A stretch of 45,461 nucleotides of DNA from a virus. Each line of letters opens with the position of its first letter. The first letter of the stretch is position 1. Of the stretch, positions 14,693 through 22,007 are shown piece after piece. The notes beneath the pieces were generated by a model. The model was not told the DNA's origin. It saw only the letters and a list, made by a program, of their open reading frames with translations, and did not search any database. The position numbers were made by a program, and so were the translations under genes. The DNA is taken from positions 1-45,461 of the IMG/VR virus record IMGVR_UViG_3300025151_000070; one strand, given 5' to 3'.

Positions 14693-15109
14693 ATGAAAAC
14701 AATAAAAAAGACGATTAGCGAACCTTGTCCTACTTGCAATCAGCGTTGGACTAGAGAGATTGACGTTCCTGCTCCTGTAGACGGAATGACAGCTTTAGTC
14801 ATTATGAACGCTAGACGTAAAGTAGACTTGACAATGCAGTATCACGATGTCATAGATAGTAGTCGTAATGGAGACACAGACGTATTAACAGACCTGTCTT
14901 TTAACGAAGCTATAACTTGTATCGAAGTCTTCGCCAAATTACAGTTCAAAGACAATACATATCTACGTGTCGATAGCAACATTATGGACACTTATGAGAT
15001 AAAAGATAGACGTATAGCATTAGACACTGGTAATATAGCAGACGGATTGAAAACACTTGCCAAGTTGTACCGACAAGCACGTAGAGCTTGGACGCCAAGT
15101 AGGTTGTAG
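14693..15109 (+). CDS. hypothetical protein with CxxC knuckle, 138 aa
   Basis: The N-terminus has CPTC (residues 12-15) followed by NQRW, a zinc-knuckle-like start; only one CxxC pair is visible, so a full zinc site would need another partner. The rest is mixed helical with many Asp residues. The ATG at 14693 was chosen because GGGGAAAGG precedes it; an earlier in-frame ATG at 14624 has no ribosome binding site and lies in the structured leader. Function unknown. The leader suggests controlled expression. Confidence 0.7.
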   Translation: MKTIKKTISEPCPTCNQRWTREIDVPAPVDGMTALVIMNARRKVDLTMQYHDVIDSSRNGDTDVLTDLSFNEAITCIEVFAKLQFKDNTYLRVDSNIMDTYEIKDRRIALDTGNIADGLKTLAKLYRQARRAWTPSRL

Positions 15110-15190
15110 ACGATAGTATAATGATAGACTACAAGACATATCAGACGTTTTATTGTATAACAAAAGCTAGACTAGAAAAGGAGCTAGATA

Positions 15191-15412
15191 ATGATAGAAG
15201 ACAAAATAAAGACGCATAGACGCAATTTGCAAATGATATCAGGTATTGATAGACAATTAAAAGAATTGCAGTCGGCGATTTTCAATTTCTATGCAGACAA
15301 CCAAGTCGTAAAAGATAAGAGAGACGAAATCACTCAGGACATAGCACAGCTACGTCAGGATTTAGAAGACGTCAGACTTATGAATTACGACATTACAAAG
15401 GGCATTATATAA
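15191..15412 (+). CDS. small coiled-coil protein, 73 aa
   Basis: The protein is almost entirely helical and charged, with heptad-like spacing (IDRQLKELQSAIFNF, then DEITQDIAQLRQDLEDVRLM), likely a coiled coil. AAAAGGAG lies 8 bases before the ATG. It ends with a TAATG overlap with the next gene. No family recognised. The preceding 80-bp gap contains a TATAAT at 15117 without a matching -35 box. Confidence 0.65.
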   Translation: MIEDKIKTHRRNLQMISGIDRQLKELQSAIFNFYADNQVVKDKRDEITQDIAQLRQDLEDVRLMNYDITKGII

Positions 15413-15747
15413 TGCAAAAAAACGACTATCAAGACAAGCGTGCCTTCGTTATAAATTGCTACAAAGATTTATATCGACAGGGACGTTTGTCTGGTCGTGG
15501 TATAGAGCGACACAATGAACTAGTCGCAGAATATATCAAAGACTTTAAAAAGTCTACTATGCAATTTTTACCTGTTCCAAAGACTATAAAACAGGATATA
15601 AAAACGTCATTAGACAGATGGTTTATTAAAAGACGTTATGAGAATTTTATTGGTATGGATAAAATACCTTATAAGTATAGTCGCAATCAAGCAAAGCGAC
15701 TATCAACAAGAGAAAAATTTTGGCTTGCAATAGCAGGTACACAATGA
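15412..15747 (+). CDS. basic hypothetical protein, 111 aa
   Basis: The protein is Lys/Arg-rich and helical (DIKTSLDRWFIKRRYENFIG, QAKRLSTREKFWLAIAG). Charge suggests nucleic-acid contact. It is coupled at both ends, by TAATG upstream and an ATGA overlap with the 46-codon gene downstream. No recognisable family or catalytic motif. Confidence 0.65.
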   Translation: MQKNDYQDKRAFVINCYKDLYRQGRLSGRGIERHNELVAEYIKDFKKSTMQFLPVPKTIKQDIKTSLDRWFIKRRYENFIGMDKIPYKYSRNQAKRLSTREKFWLAIAGTQ

Positions 15748-15884
15748 TTATAGCGACAAGACATAATCAGTATGGACAAATAGTCGGTTTGTCTGGGTGT
15801 TATTCCTTTCGCACCGAATATGTTTTGTCGCAAACTTCGCCTATACAGGATATAGGGATTTTAAACCAAAACAAAGGAGATTAG
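15744..15884 (+). CDS. small hypothetical protein, 46 aa
   Basis: The ATG overlaps the preceding stop as ATGA. The frame stays open for 46 codons and stops three bases before the ATG of the amidotransferase gene. It has mixed composition, one Cys, and no membrane helix. The same DNA encodes a 13-bp stem (15753-15765 with 15819-15831), so this stretch may be a short coding region, an RNA structure, or both. Confidence 0.5.
   Translation: MIIATRHNQYGQIVGLSGCYSFRTEYVLSQTSPIQDIGILNQNKGD
15753..15831 (+). other. long stem-loop upstream of the amidotransferase gene
   Basis: GCGACAAGACATA (15753-15765) pairs with TATGTTTTGTCGC (15819-15831) over 13 bp with one G-U. An inner stem, TCGGT (15784-15788) with ACCGA (15813-15817), lies within. 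It sits 57 bp before the amidotransferase ATG. Confidence 0.5.
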
Positions 15885-15887
15885 ACT

Positions 15888-16955
15888 ATGTGTGGTATAT
15901 ATGGTATAGCAAAGTCTCCGACGCCGTACACTAAGAGACAACATAAAGTTGTCAAAAAGGTGTTGCGTGAAATAGCAATAGATAGCCAGTCGCGTGGTTC
16001 TCATTCGTCTGGTATTGCTAAAGTCGGAACTAGCACTAGAATATATAAATCACTATTGCCGTCTGAGAAGTTTGTAGATACAAAAGAATATAATGAGGCA
16101 GTCAAGTCATTACTAGACGCTTCATACATATTGCTTGGACATACACGCTTCGCCACAGAAGGAGCAATAGTCAAATCGAACGCACACCCATTTAGAGTAG
16201 GCAACGTCGTTGGCGCTCATAATGGTTGCGTTTACAATATTAAAGAAATGCAAGGTAAACTAGACAAACAATGTCCAGTAGACAGCCAGCTTATCTTTAA
16301 GTCAATTAACGATAATGATAATATACAGGAAGCAGTCAAAGATTTTGACAGCGACTTTGCGTTATCGTTTGTTAAAGAAAACCCAATGGTATTGTATTTA
16401 TGTAGAGAGACAAATCGTCCTTTACACGTCGCATACGTACCTGAACTAAAAACGTTGTTCTATGCAAGTGAAGCGTCGTTTATTAATGATGCTTTAATAA
16501 TGCATAATTTAGACGCAGACGTTTATAGTCTTAACAAAAATACATTATATGCTTTTGATACGTCAAGGTTTGACGATTTAAAGACTAATGTAGAAAAGAC
16601 GTTGTTCAAGTATGAAAGCAGAACGTATAGATGGAATATCAATCAATACCCGACAAATCGTGGTTGGGGTCATTTCAAAAATGCAAGTCAAGTAGTGGAC
16701 TATAACTCGCAACAAGAACTTGAATTTGATGATGACATAAATGATGATTGGTCTAAACAATGGCTTAATGACGAAGCGTTGGAACTAGCTGAGATATTTC
16801 AGACTAGTCCCAATTCTTGGTTCTTTGACGAAAGCGACGACACTTGGTATTACGTCTGTCCTCACTCAGAAGAGGTATTTAGTGAAGACAAGATGTTTAA
16901 TGACAAGTATGGAATAGACGTCTGGGAAGAGGTAGAGGTCAAAAATGCCTCCTGA
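15888..16955 (+). CDS. class-II glutamine amidotransferase (Ntn hydrolase)
   Basis: This 355-residue protein starts MCGIYGIA, so Cys2 becomes the N-terminal nucleophile after Met removal, as in GlmS, PurF and asparagine synthetase. The other class-II landmarks are present: GHTRFAT (R87), NAHPF (98-102), HNG (111-113) and a following Asp (D132). About residues 1-225 form this glutaminase, which releases ammonia from glutamine. The C-terminal about 130 residues are acidic and unrecognised; no sugar-isomerase or synthetase domain is fused. The 3' end overlaps the amidoligase gene by 11 nt, which strongly suggests that it feeds ammonia, or a glutamyl-transfer activity, to that enzyme. AAAGGAG precedes the ATG. 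Confidence 0.9.
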   Translation: MCGIYGIAKSPTPYTKRQHKVVKKVLREIAIDSQSRGSHSSGIAKVGTSTRIYKSLLPSEKFVDTKEYNEAVKSLLDASYILLGHTRFATEGAIVKSNAHPFRVGNVVGAHNGCVYNIKEMQGKLDKQCPVDSQLIFKSINDNDNIQEAVKDFDSDFALSFVKENPMVLYLCRETNRPLHVAYVPELKTLFYASEASFINDALIMHNLDADVYSLNKNTLYAFDTSRFDDLKTNVEKTLFKYESRTYRWNINQYPTNRGWGHFKNASQVVDYNSQQELEFDDDINDDWSKQWLNDEALELAEIFQTSPNSWFFDESDDTWYYVCPHSEEVFSEDKMFNDKYGIDVWEEVEVKNAS

Positions 16956-18705
16956 AGGATATAGAGACCAGCCAAACCTTGACGTAGATACAGAAGTCTC
17001 TTGTTGTGAAGACTGTAATGAAGACGTCGTCGAAGATGGCAATCATTACACCAATTCAAGTGGCGACCCTTTGTGCGATAGTTGTGCAGAGAATTACGTC
17101 AATTGTGAATGTGGAGAGAATATTCATCAAGATGACGCTATGGAGTTTGATGGTCAATACTTCTGCGAGCCTTGTTATGATGAAGCAGTGATGTGTTGTC
17201 CTTCTTGCGACTACGAGATGTATCGTGATGATATGAGTTGGTCAGACAGGTATGGAGACTATCTCTGTGATAGTTGCTACGAAGAACACGATGAATATAG
17301 TCTACCTAATTGGGAAGTCTATAGCCACAATTATGTTCAAAGCAGAACTGACTGGGTACACCCTGATAGACATTATTACCCGAAAGACACTTTTCGTTGG
17401 ATAAAGTCTAAAAGGTATATCGGTCTAGAACTGGAGACTAACTTCAGGTATGACGAGAGCTTCGGAGAAGTCCAAGACGACCTGAACTACGAACTCGGAA
17501 GAACAAGAGACACTTCTAAGAGAGACAGTTATCATACTCTTGGTATGTCTAACTTTGTCTCCGACGGAAGCGTCACAAGTCAAAGGCACCGATATGGTGG
17601 CGAACTTGTTATGCGACCAAGACGTGGCGATAGACTATTACACGATGCTGACTTCTTTTGTAAGCGTCTGGAAAACCAGTGGAACGCATATGCGTCTTGG
17701 AAGACTGGACTTCACTTACATATAGACGTCCAAGACTACGACTGGATACACGCGTCAGTCTTAACACTATTTACTAAACTGATGGAACCTCATATTTATA
17801 CGTGGTTGCCAAAGTCTAGATACTATGGTAGTGGTGGACAACGTTGGGGCAGACCAGTTTCACAAGTAGTCGGTGATTTCAAATACATTGGCGATAGAGA
17901 TAGTTTTATAGAGTTCTATTACGACAATGGTGGTTATACAAACGAAAAGTATAACGACAAAAGATATCATGGACTGAATTGGCATAGCCATTTCCAAGCC
18001 AATCAAGGTCTGGAAATACGATATCACTCAGGTACTTTGCAAACAGACAAAATCAAGTACTGGACGAAATTCTGGACACAAGTCGTGGATAGGTCTTACG
18101 AAATAGCAGAAGACATTAAAGACAATATGATTAGTTATTCCAACTTTGGAAATACTGATATGTTTAAGTCTTTATGGGTTTCTTCTACTGTAAACACCAA
18201 GTTGTCGCAGATGTCAAATCAGTATAGTCAATATACTGACTATGGTGATAGTTCTGACGTATTTGATTATAGGAAAAAGTCTGAGGTATTACGACGATAT
18301 CTCGGTCTGCCTAAAAAAGATAGACCTTACTTATTGCAACCTATGGTACATTATTTGAGACATAGAGCAAATAGGTCTTGTATGTCGTTAGATAATATCT
18401 ACGACGTGTTCGACATAGACGCTGATACAAAGAGCTACTTCCAAAATAGGAAGGAGCAATTATATAATGCTATGGAAGAACATACAGCGACTAAATTCTA
18501 CAACGACGTATTTTCTAACGTCGATAGTATTGTAGAGTTTAACAAAGAGAAAATGGCATTTGAGTACAAAGACATATTTAAGGATACGTTCTTACTTGTG
18601 AACGACGTTAGATGTGAGGTGTGGAAACAAATGTCCGAACAAAAACAAAGTGTAGACTATGAATACCATCTAGTCAATTATAGTAATTATGATACTACTT
18701 TGTAA
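16945..18705 (+). CDS. Amidoligase_2-like enzyme with N-terminal zinc-finger array
   Basis: This is a 586-residue protein. Residues about 18-115 hold repeated Cys-x2-Cys pairs (CCEDC, CDSC, CECG, CEPC, CPSC, CDSC) like LIM or treble-clef zinc fingers. Residues about 150-420 match the glutamine-synthetase-fold Amidoligase_2 family: IGLELET (E162, E164), DGS (207-209), GGELVM (E220), TGLHLHID (H257, H259, D261) and LEIRYHSGT (R359, H361). Such enzymes are predicted to form amide bonds using ATP, and Pfam notes neighbours that are glutamine amidotransferase-like or Aig2 cyclotransferases; both kinds are present in this genome. The C-terminal about 150 residues are helical and unrecognised. A GAGGT precedes the ATG within the upstream gene. 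The substrate is unknown. Confidence 0.85.
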   Translation: MPPEGYRDQPNLDVDTEVSCCEDCNEDVVEDGNHYTNSSGDPLCDSCAENYVNCECGENIHQDDAMEFDGQYFCEPCYDEAVMCCPSCDYEMYRDDMSWSDRYGDYLCDSCYEEHDEYSLPNWEVYSHNYVQSRTDWVHPDRHYYPKDTFRWIKSKRYIGLELETNFRYDESFGEVQDDLNYELGRTRDTSKRDSYHTLGMSNFVSDGSVTSQRHRYGGELVMRPRRGDRLLHDADFFCKRLENQWNAYASWKTGLHLHIDVQDYDWIHASVLTLFTKLMEPHIYTWLPKSRYYGSGGQRWGRPVSQVVGDFKYIGDRDSFIEFYYDNGGYTNEKYNDKRYHGLNWHSHFQANQGLEIRYHSGTLQTDKIKYWTKFWTQVVDRSYEIAEDIKDNMISYSNFGNTDMFKSLWVSSTVNTKLSQMSNQYSQYTDYGDSSDVFDYRKKSEVLRRYLGLPKKDRPYLLQPMVHYLRHRANRSCMSLDNIYDVFDIDADTKSYFQNRKEQLYNAMEEHTATKFYNDVFSNVDSIVEFNKEKMAFEYKDIFKDTFLLVNDVRCEVWKQMSEQKQSVDYEYHLVNYSNYDTTL

Positions 18706-18718
18706 AGACAATCAAGAT

Positions 18719-18759
18719 GGCGTCCGACAATTTTATGTCGGGCGTCGCTTGGTTTTTTT
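18719..18759 (+). terminator. rho-independent terminator after the amidoligase gene
   Basis: GGCGTCCGACA and TGTCGGGCGTC form an 11-bp stem with two G-U pairs and a 6-nt loop, followed after GCTTGG by seven T residues. It lies 14 bp after the amidoligase stop, so the amidotransferase/amidoligase unit ends here. Confidence 0.75.
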
Positions 18760-18769
18760 GATTTTATTT

Positions 18770-18961
18770 ATGAAATTTTTACAAAAGCTCGACAAAAAGC
18801 TCGACACGAGACAATATAGTTCTTGGAATTATAGATTATTTTTTATAACTTGTGGAGTGAAAATTTATATTAACAGAATTGCAGGTAGTCAAAGAGGTTA
18901 TGCAAAGACATCTTTTGGTCTGGCGACGCTACCTGCAATACAACAATGGGAAATAAAATGA
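18770..18961 (+). CDS. possible small basic protein, 63 aa
   Basis: This frame opens just after the terminator and ends in an ATGA overlap with the next gene's likely start, which favours it. Against it: no ribosome binding site precedes the ATG, and the frame covers a 12-nt tandem repeat (AAAAGCTCGACA at 18783 and 18795) and a long hairpin (18878-18939). The product would be basic with a hydrophobic centre (YRLFFITCGVKIYINRI). It may instead be an untranslated leader. Confidence 0.35.
   Translation: MKFLQKLDKKLDTRQYSSWNYRLFFITCGVKIYINRIAGSQRGYAKTSFGLATLPAIQQWEIK
18878..18939 (+). other. 11-bp stem-loop before the run of tiny genes
   Basis: ATTGCAGGTAG (18878-18888) pairs perfectly with CTACCTGCAAT (18929-18939), enclosing 40 nt that can fold further. 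It ends 18 bases before the ATG at 18958. It is not a tRNA: the T-loop sequence and cloverleaf spacing are missing. Confidence 0.55.
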
Positions 18962-19170
18962 ACGATACTATAAGTAAGAAAAGCGACCCTGCTTTCATCA
19001 AAATATATATTCCAGTCGCTCACGATGAAGAGACTGAGCTAGATGTATGGGATGTAGACTTTGCTTACAACGAGTTTGCTAATGCTATCAAAGAGTTTGA
19101 GAACGACAATGATATGCGCTATGACGCTTGGAATGATAAGCAAAGAGATTATATGAATGACCAAAGATGA
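18958..19170 (+). CDS. small acidic protein, 70 aa
   Basis: Asp/Glu/Asn-rich, with the pattern DVWDVDFAYNEFANAIKEFE. No family recognised. The ATG at 18958 has a weak GGGAAA upstream and overlaps the previous frame as ATGA; an ATG four codons earlier is possible. It ends in an ATGA-type overlap with the next gene. It opens a tightly packed run of seven small ORFs leading to the recombination genes. Confidence 0.6.
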   Translation: MNDTISKKSDPAFIKIYIPVAHDEETELDVWDVDFAYNEFANAIKEFENDNDMRYDAWNDKQRDYMNDQR

Positions 19171-19523
19171 GTTATCTTGGATTTATATCAGTTGAAAAGG
19201 GCGAGTCGTCTAAAGGTCTATGGGAACCAACAGTTGTTTGTAAGTGTGGCAATAGACACGAAGGCGACGAGCCAAGTATTAATGTTAAAGAATGTGAACA
19301 ATGTGAGGGAAATATGATTGAACACAAAGAAGGTGTTATAGAAATGATAGATACAGACGATATGATGGTCTGTGGATATTGTGGTATTGAAGAATTTTAT
19401 ATGGAAGATTGCGACTGCTCTGAAGAAGTTATAACTTACTCTGAATTTGAAGAGAAAATATCAGAAGAGACTATCGGCAATAAAGATGAATATCATAGAA
19501 TATTAGACGGAGGTAGGTGCTAA
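19167..19523 (+). CDS. acidic zinc-binding protein, 118 aa
   Basis: Several Cys pairs are visible: CKCG (25-28), CEQC (43-46), CGYC (69-72) and CDC (83-85). They suggest two zinc ribbons in an otherwise very acidic protein, reminiscent of DNA-mimic or transcription-binding phage proteins (inference). It is coupled to both neighbours, overlapping by 4 nt upstream and in a TAATG arrangement downstream. Confidence 0.65.
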   Translation: MSYLGFISVEKGESSKGLWEPTVVCKCGNRHEGDEPSINVKECEQCEGNMIEHKEGVIEMIDTDDMMVCGYCGIEEFYMEDCDCSEEVITYSEFEEKISEETIGNKDEYHRILDGGRC

Positions 19524-19723
19524 TGGGAGTATATAAAGTAGTAAATGTACTAGGTGACAAAAACTATATAAACGACGTACAATATCTAAAAATTAAAGAT
19601 ATGTACTTTATACTATATGATTTGTTAGATAGACTGGAGGAAAACAATGACGACGAAAGTTATGCAGAAGTAAAGAAGGCTATAAAACTTTTAACGTCTG
19701 TAATGCGAGGTATAGATGAGTAA
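19523..19723 (+). CDS. small helical protein, 66 aa
   Basis: The ATG at 19523 shares a base with the previous stop (TAATG), and GGAGG lies about 10 bases upstream; an in-frame GTG two codons earlier is less likely. The protein is helical and charged (MYFILYDLLDRLEENNDDES). Function unknown. Confidence 0.6.
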   Translation: MGVYKVVNVLGDKNYINDVQYLKIKDMYFILYDLLDRLEENNDDESYAEVKKAIKLLTSVMRGIDE

Positions 19724-19898
19724 TAAGATAGTAGACAAAACGTGGTCTATAAAACACGAAGGTCATTTAAATAGAAATAATATTATATTCAATGAAAAGA
19801 TTAACAGACTAATTCAAGACTTAGAAAGAGTTAATAATAGTCTAGGACATTTTGTGCTAAGGGAGGGAAAATGGACAAAAACGAACAAAGACAATTAA
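19716..19898 (+). CDS. small hypothetical protein, 60 aa
   Basis: It overlaps its neighbours by 8 and 28 nt. GCGAGG precedes the ATG. The protein is Asn-rich, basic and helical (EKINRLIQDLERVNNSLGHF). No family recognised. Confidence 0.55.
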   Translation: MSNKIVDKTWSIKHEGHLNRNNIIFNEKINRLIQDLERVNNSLGHFVLREGKWTKTNKDN

Positions 19899-20077
19899 AT
19901 AAATATAGGTCTGAAAGAGCTATAGCGATTAATAAAATGATACTTGAACTTACTGCAGAACTAGACGAGATAGGTTACAGAATAGAAACTATATATCGAC
20001 CAGGTGCAGGATGGACAAGTGAAATAGTTAACAACAATACTGGAGAAAATCATGAGCAAAGGTTACGAGCAGTTTAA
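19871..20077 (+). CDS. small hypothetical protein, 68 aa
   Basis: A strong GGGAGGG lies 4 bases before the ATG. The N-terminal half is helical (NKYRSERAIAINKMILELTA), followed by a short polar tail with RPGAGW. It overlaps both neighbours by 26-28 nt. Function unknown. Confidence 0.6.
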   Translation: MDKNEQRQLNKYRSERAIAINKMILELTAELDEIGYRIETIYRPGAGWTSEIVNNNTGENHEQRLRAV

Positions 20078-20285
20078 AAGAGTAGATAAAGAATTAGACG
20101 CATTACTTCTTTATCTAGAGAAATTAGAAGAAGACTACGCAGAAGCAGTAGCAAATGTAGATAAAAACTTTAATCAGTATAAAAGATATCAAAAGGCATA
20201 TAATATATTATGTAATTATTTTGATTATATACCTCAGGATGATAAAGATGCGGTTGATAAAGAACTTATGAAACTTGACTTATAA
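20052..20285 (+). CDS. coiled-coil protein, 77 aa
   Basis: The protein is almost all helix with heptad-like hydrophobics (ELDALLLYLEKLEEDYAEAV), then Tyr-rich YQKAYNILCNYFDYIP. GGAG precedes the ATG. It is the last gene before an internal promoter. Function unknown. Confidence 0.6.
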   Translation: MSKGYEQFKRVDKELDALLLYLEKLEEDYAEAVANVDKNFNQYKRYQKAYNILCNYFDYIPQDDKDAVDKELMKLDL

Positions 20286-20301
20286 AGTTTTAAAGTTTTA
20301 T

Positions 20302-20331
20302 TTGACCCAAGTAAAACTATTTAACTATATT
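20302..20331 (+). promoter_or_regulatory. sigma70-like promoter giving a nearly leaderless transcript
   Basis: TTGACC (20302-20307), an 18-bp spacer, then TATATT (20326-20331). The ATG of the regulator gene is at 20338, which is about where transcription should start. No ribosome binding site precedes that ATG. The same layout recurs at 23720. Confidence 0.65.
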
Positions 20332-20337
20332 CTGTGT

Positions 20338-20529
20338 ATGATAAATACAAAAGATAGATATCAAACTTCTTTCGTTGTGGACAAGAAACTTTGGATAAAG
20401 TTTAAGTCCAAGACGTTAAAAGAAGGTGTGTCAATTAAAGATAAACTACATAGTTTGATGACAGACTATGTAAATAACAAGGAGACAACGAATGCCCGCA
20501 ATTGGTTTTCTTTACCCCGATGGAAGTAA
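20338..20529 (+). CDS. ribbon-helix-helix-like DNA-binding protein, 63 aa
   Basis: A beta strand (RYQTSFVVDKKLW) followed by two helices (IKFKSKTLKEG, then SIKDKLHSLMTDYVNN) matches the MetJ/Arc ribbon-helix-helix pattern of small dimeric repressors. The ATG at 20338 was chosen because a promoter ends 6 bp upstream and earlier codons would place the start before it. It heads the recombination gene cluster and probably autoregulates it, which is inference. It overlaps the next gene by 38 nt. Confidence 0.7.
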   Translation: MINTKDRYQTSFVVDKKLWIKFKSKTLKEGVSIKDKLHSLMTDYVNNKETTNARNWFSLPRWK

Positions 20530-21373
20530 AGTATCATTTGAAGACGTTAAAAAGGGCGACGTAGATATTGTTAAAATGGGTATGTCATTACCTACTTTAA
20601 TTGAAATGTCGAAAGAAAGAGACCCTGATAGAAAGCCGTCTACGACCGAGCTTCTAAATGGAGCGTGTGAATCTTATCTTAAGAGGACTAAAGAATATTA
20701 TGTAGACCCTCAAGATAGAGCATTTTCTCTAGCAGGAACAATGCACCACGCTCGACTAGAACAACACGAAGACGACAGACATATGTTGGAAGAAAAGCTA
20801 GAAGAGTTTAACATAACTGGTATAGCCGACTTGTATGACAAGGAGACTAAAACATTACTAGATTATAAAAACACTGGCTCTTACAAATGTGCTAAACTAT
20901 TAGGGATGACATATAAACTAATTCCAGACCCGTCTGGTGCTAGATACAAAATGAGCGGTAAATGGGGAAAAAAAGGTTCTCCTAAGATGATTAAACAATG
21001 GTATCGTGATGAAGGTCTAGCAGAATATGGAGATTGGGGCTGGCAGGTAAATTGGTATAGATATCTTTTAAATAAAGCTGGATATGACGTAGATAATATG
21101 TATATTCAGGTTACTTTAAGAGACGGAGGTCTGGCAGTATCTAGAGATAGAGGTCTAGACAAACATATTTACCTGATTGAAATACCTAAGTATGACGATG
21201 AAGTATTGGAGAATAAGTTTCTTTCTGCTAGAGATGAGCTTGTAAAAGCTCTAGAAACAGGGAACTTGCCTCAAAAGTGTAGTAGAGAACAAACCTGGGA
21301 CGGTAGAAAATGTCAGTCATTTTGTGACGTCAGACATCTATGTCCTTACAACAATGGGAGTATAAATGAGTAA
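20492..21373 (+). CDS. Cas4/RecB-like PD-(D/E)XK exonuclease with Fe-S cysteines
   Basis: This 293-residue protein has the RecB-nuclease order: GTMHHARLE (H85/H86), GIADLYD (D113), LLDYKN (D124, K126) and a later QVNWYRYLLNKAG helix motif. The C-terminus carries C263, C274, C278 and C284, the cysteine pattern of Cas4/AddB-type iron-sulphur nucleases; the N-terminal partner Cys may come from C59. It likely resects DNA ends to make single strands for the annealing protein encoded next (21366-22007). GGAG precedes the ATG. Confidence 0.85.
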   Translation: MPAIGFLYPDGSKVSFEDVKKGDVDIVKMGMSLPTLIEMSKERDPDRKPSTTELLNGACESYLKRTKEYYVDPQDRAFSLAGTMHHARLEQHEDDRHMLEEKLEEFNITGIADLYDKETKTLLDYKNTGSYKCAKLLGMTYKLIPDPSGARYKMSGKWGKKGSPKMIKQWYRDEGLAEYGDWGWQVNWYRYLLNKAGYDVDNMYIQVTLRDGGLAVSRDRGLDKHIYLIEIPKYDDEVLENKFLSARDELVKALETGNLPQKCSREQTWDGRKCQSFCDVRHLCPYNNGSINE

Positions 21374-22007
21374 AGTACTGGAAGCTGCGTTAGATACTGA
21401 CGGTAGAGATGCTATGGAAGTATTACACGACCAAGCAATTCTCAACACTCAAGACGATGTATTGATACGTAAGCACCAACACGTTTCAGAAGAACCTACT
21501 CCAAGCGACGTAGTTAAAAGTAGAAATGGTTTTGACTATGTAGATGAAGGATATATGCGCTGGCGTCTAAACCAACATTATCCTATATGGTCTTGGGAAG
21601 TAATCAAATATGAAACTCTTGGAGATAAAGCTATTGTAGTTCACGGACGTCTTAAAGTTATGGACGAAGGTGTACCTCGTAGTTTTGATTCAGTCGCAGC
21701 ACATAGAATAGCTGTATCTAGAAATGGCTCAGGGTATGTAGATTTAGGTAATGACCTAAAAGCTGCTAACTCAGACGCGTTCAAGGTTGCAGTAAATAGA
21801 CTATGTAATGTAGCAGACGATGTTTATCGTAAGCAATATATAGATAAGAGTCTTGGAGATGTCCAAGTAAATAATCTTATGGATGTTATTGCAGAGATGG
21901 ACAACAAAGAAGAAGCAGACAAAGTGCATAGAGCACTTAAGTCTGGAATGATAAACCAAGACAATTACGATAAAGTAATGTCTAAATTAATCGGGAGTGA
22001 AAAATGA
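21366..22007 (+). CDS. Rad52-like single-strand annealing protein
   Basis: In this 213-residue protein, the segment YMRWRLNQHYPIWSWEV is followed by a beta-rich core (KAIVVHGRLKVM) and then by GNDLKAANSDAFKVAVNRLC. It matches the Rad52/Sak-type annealing fold, whose A-x-x-D-A-x-K-x-A motif is well conserved. The C-terminal about 55 residues are helical and charged. It should coat the ssDNA made by the upstream nuclease and anneal homologous strands. It overlaps the nuclease gene by 8 nt and the SSB gene by 4 nt. Confidence 0.8.
   Translation: MSKVLEAALDTDGRDAMEVLHDQAILNTQDDVLIRKHQHVSEEPTPSDVVKSRNGFDYVDEGYMRWRLNQHYPIWSWEVIKYETLGDKAIVVHGRLKVMDEGVPRSFDSVAAHRIAVSRNGSGYVDLGNDLKAANSDAFKVAVNRLCNVADDVYRKQYIDKSLGDVQVNNLMDVIAEMDNKEEADKVHRALKSGMINQDNYDKVMSKLIGSEK

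Noticed and set aside
18878-18939. Possible tRNA
   Set aside because: The outer stem is 11 bp and there is no T-loop, anticodon stem spacing or CCA-like end; it is a plain hairpin.
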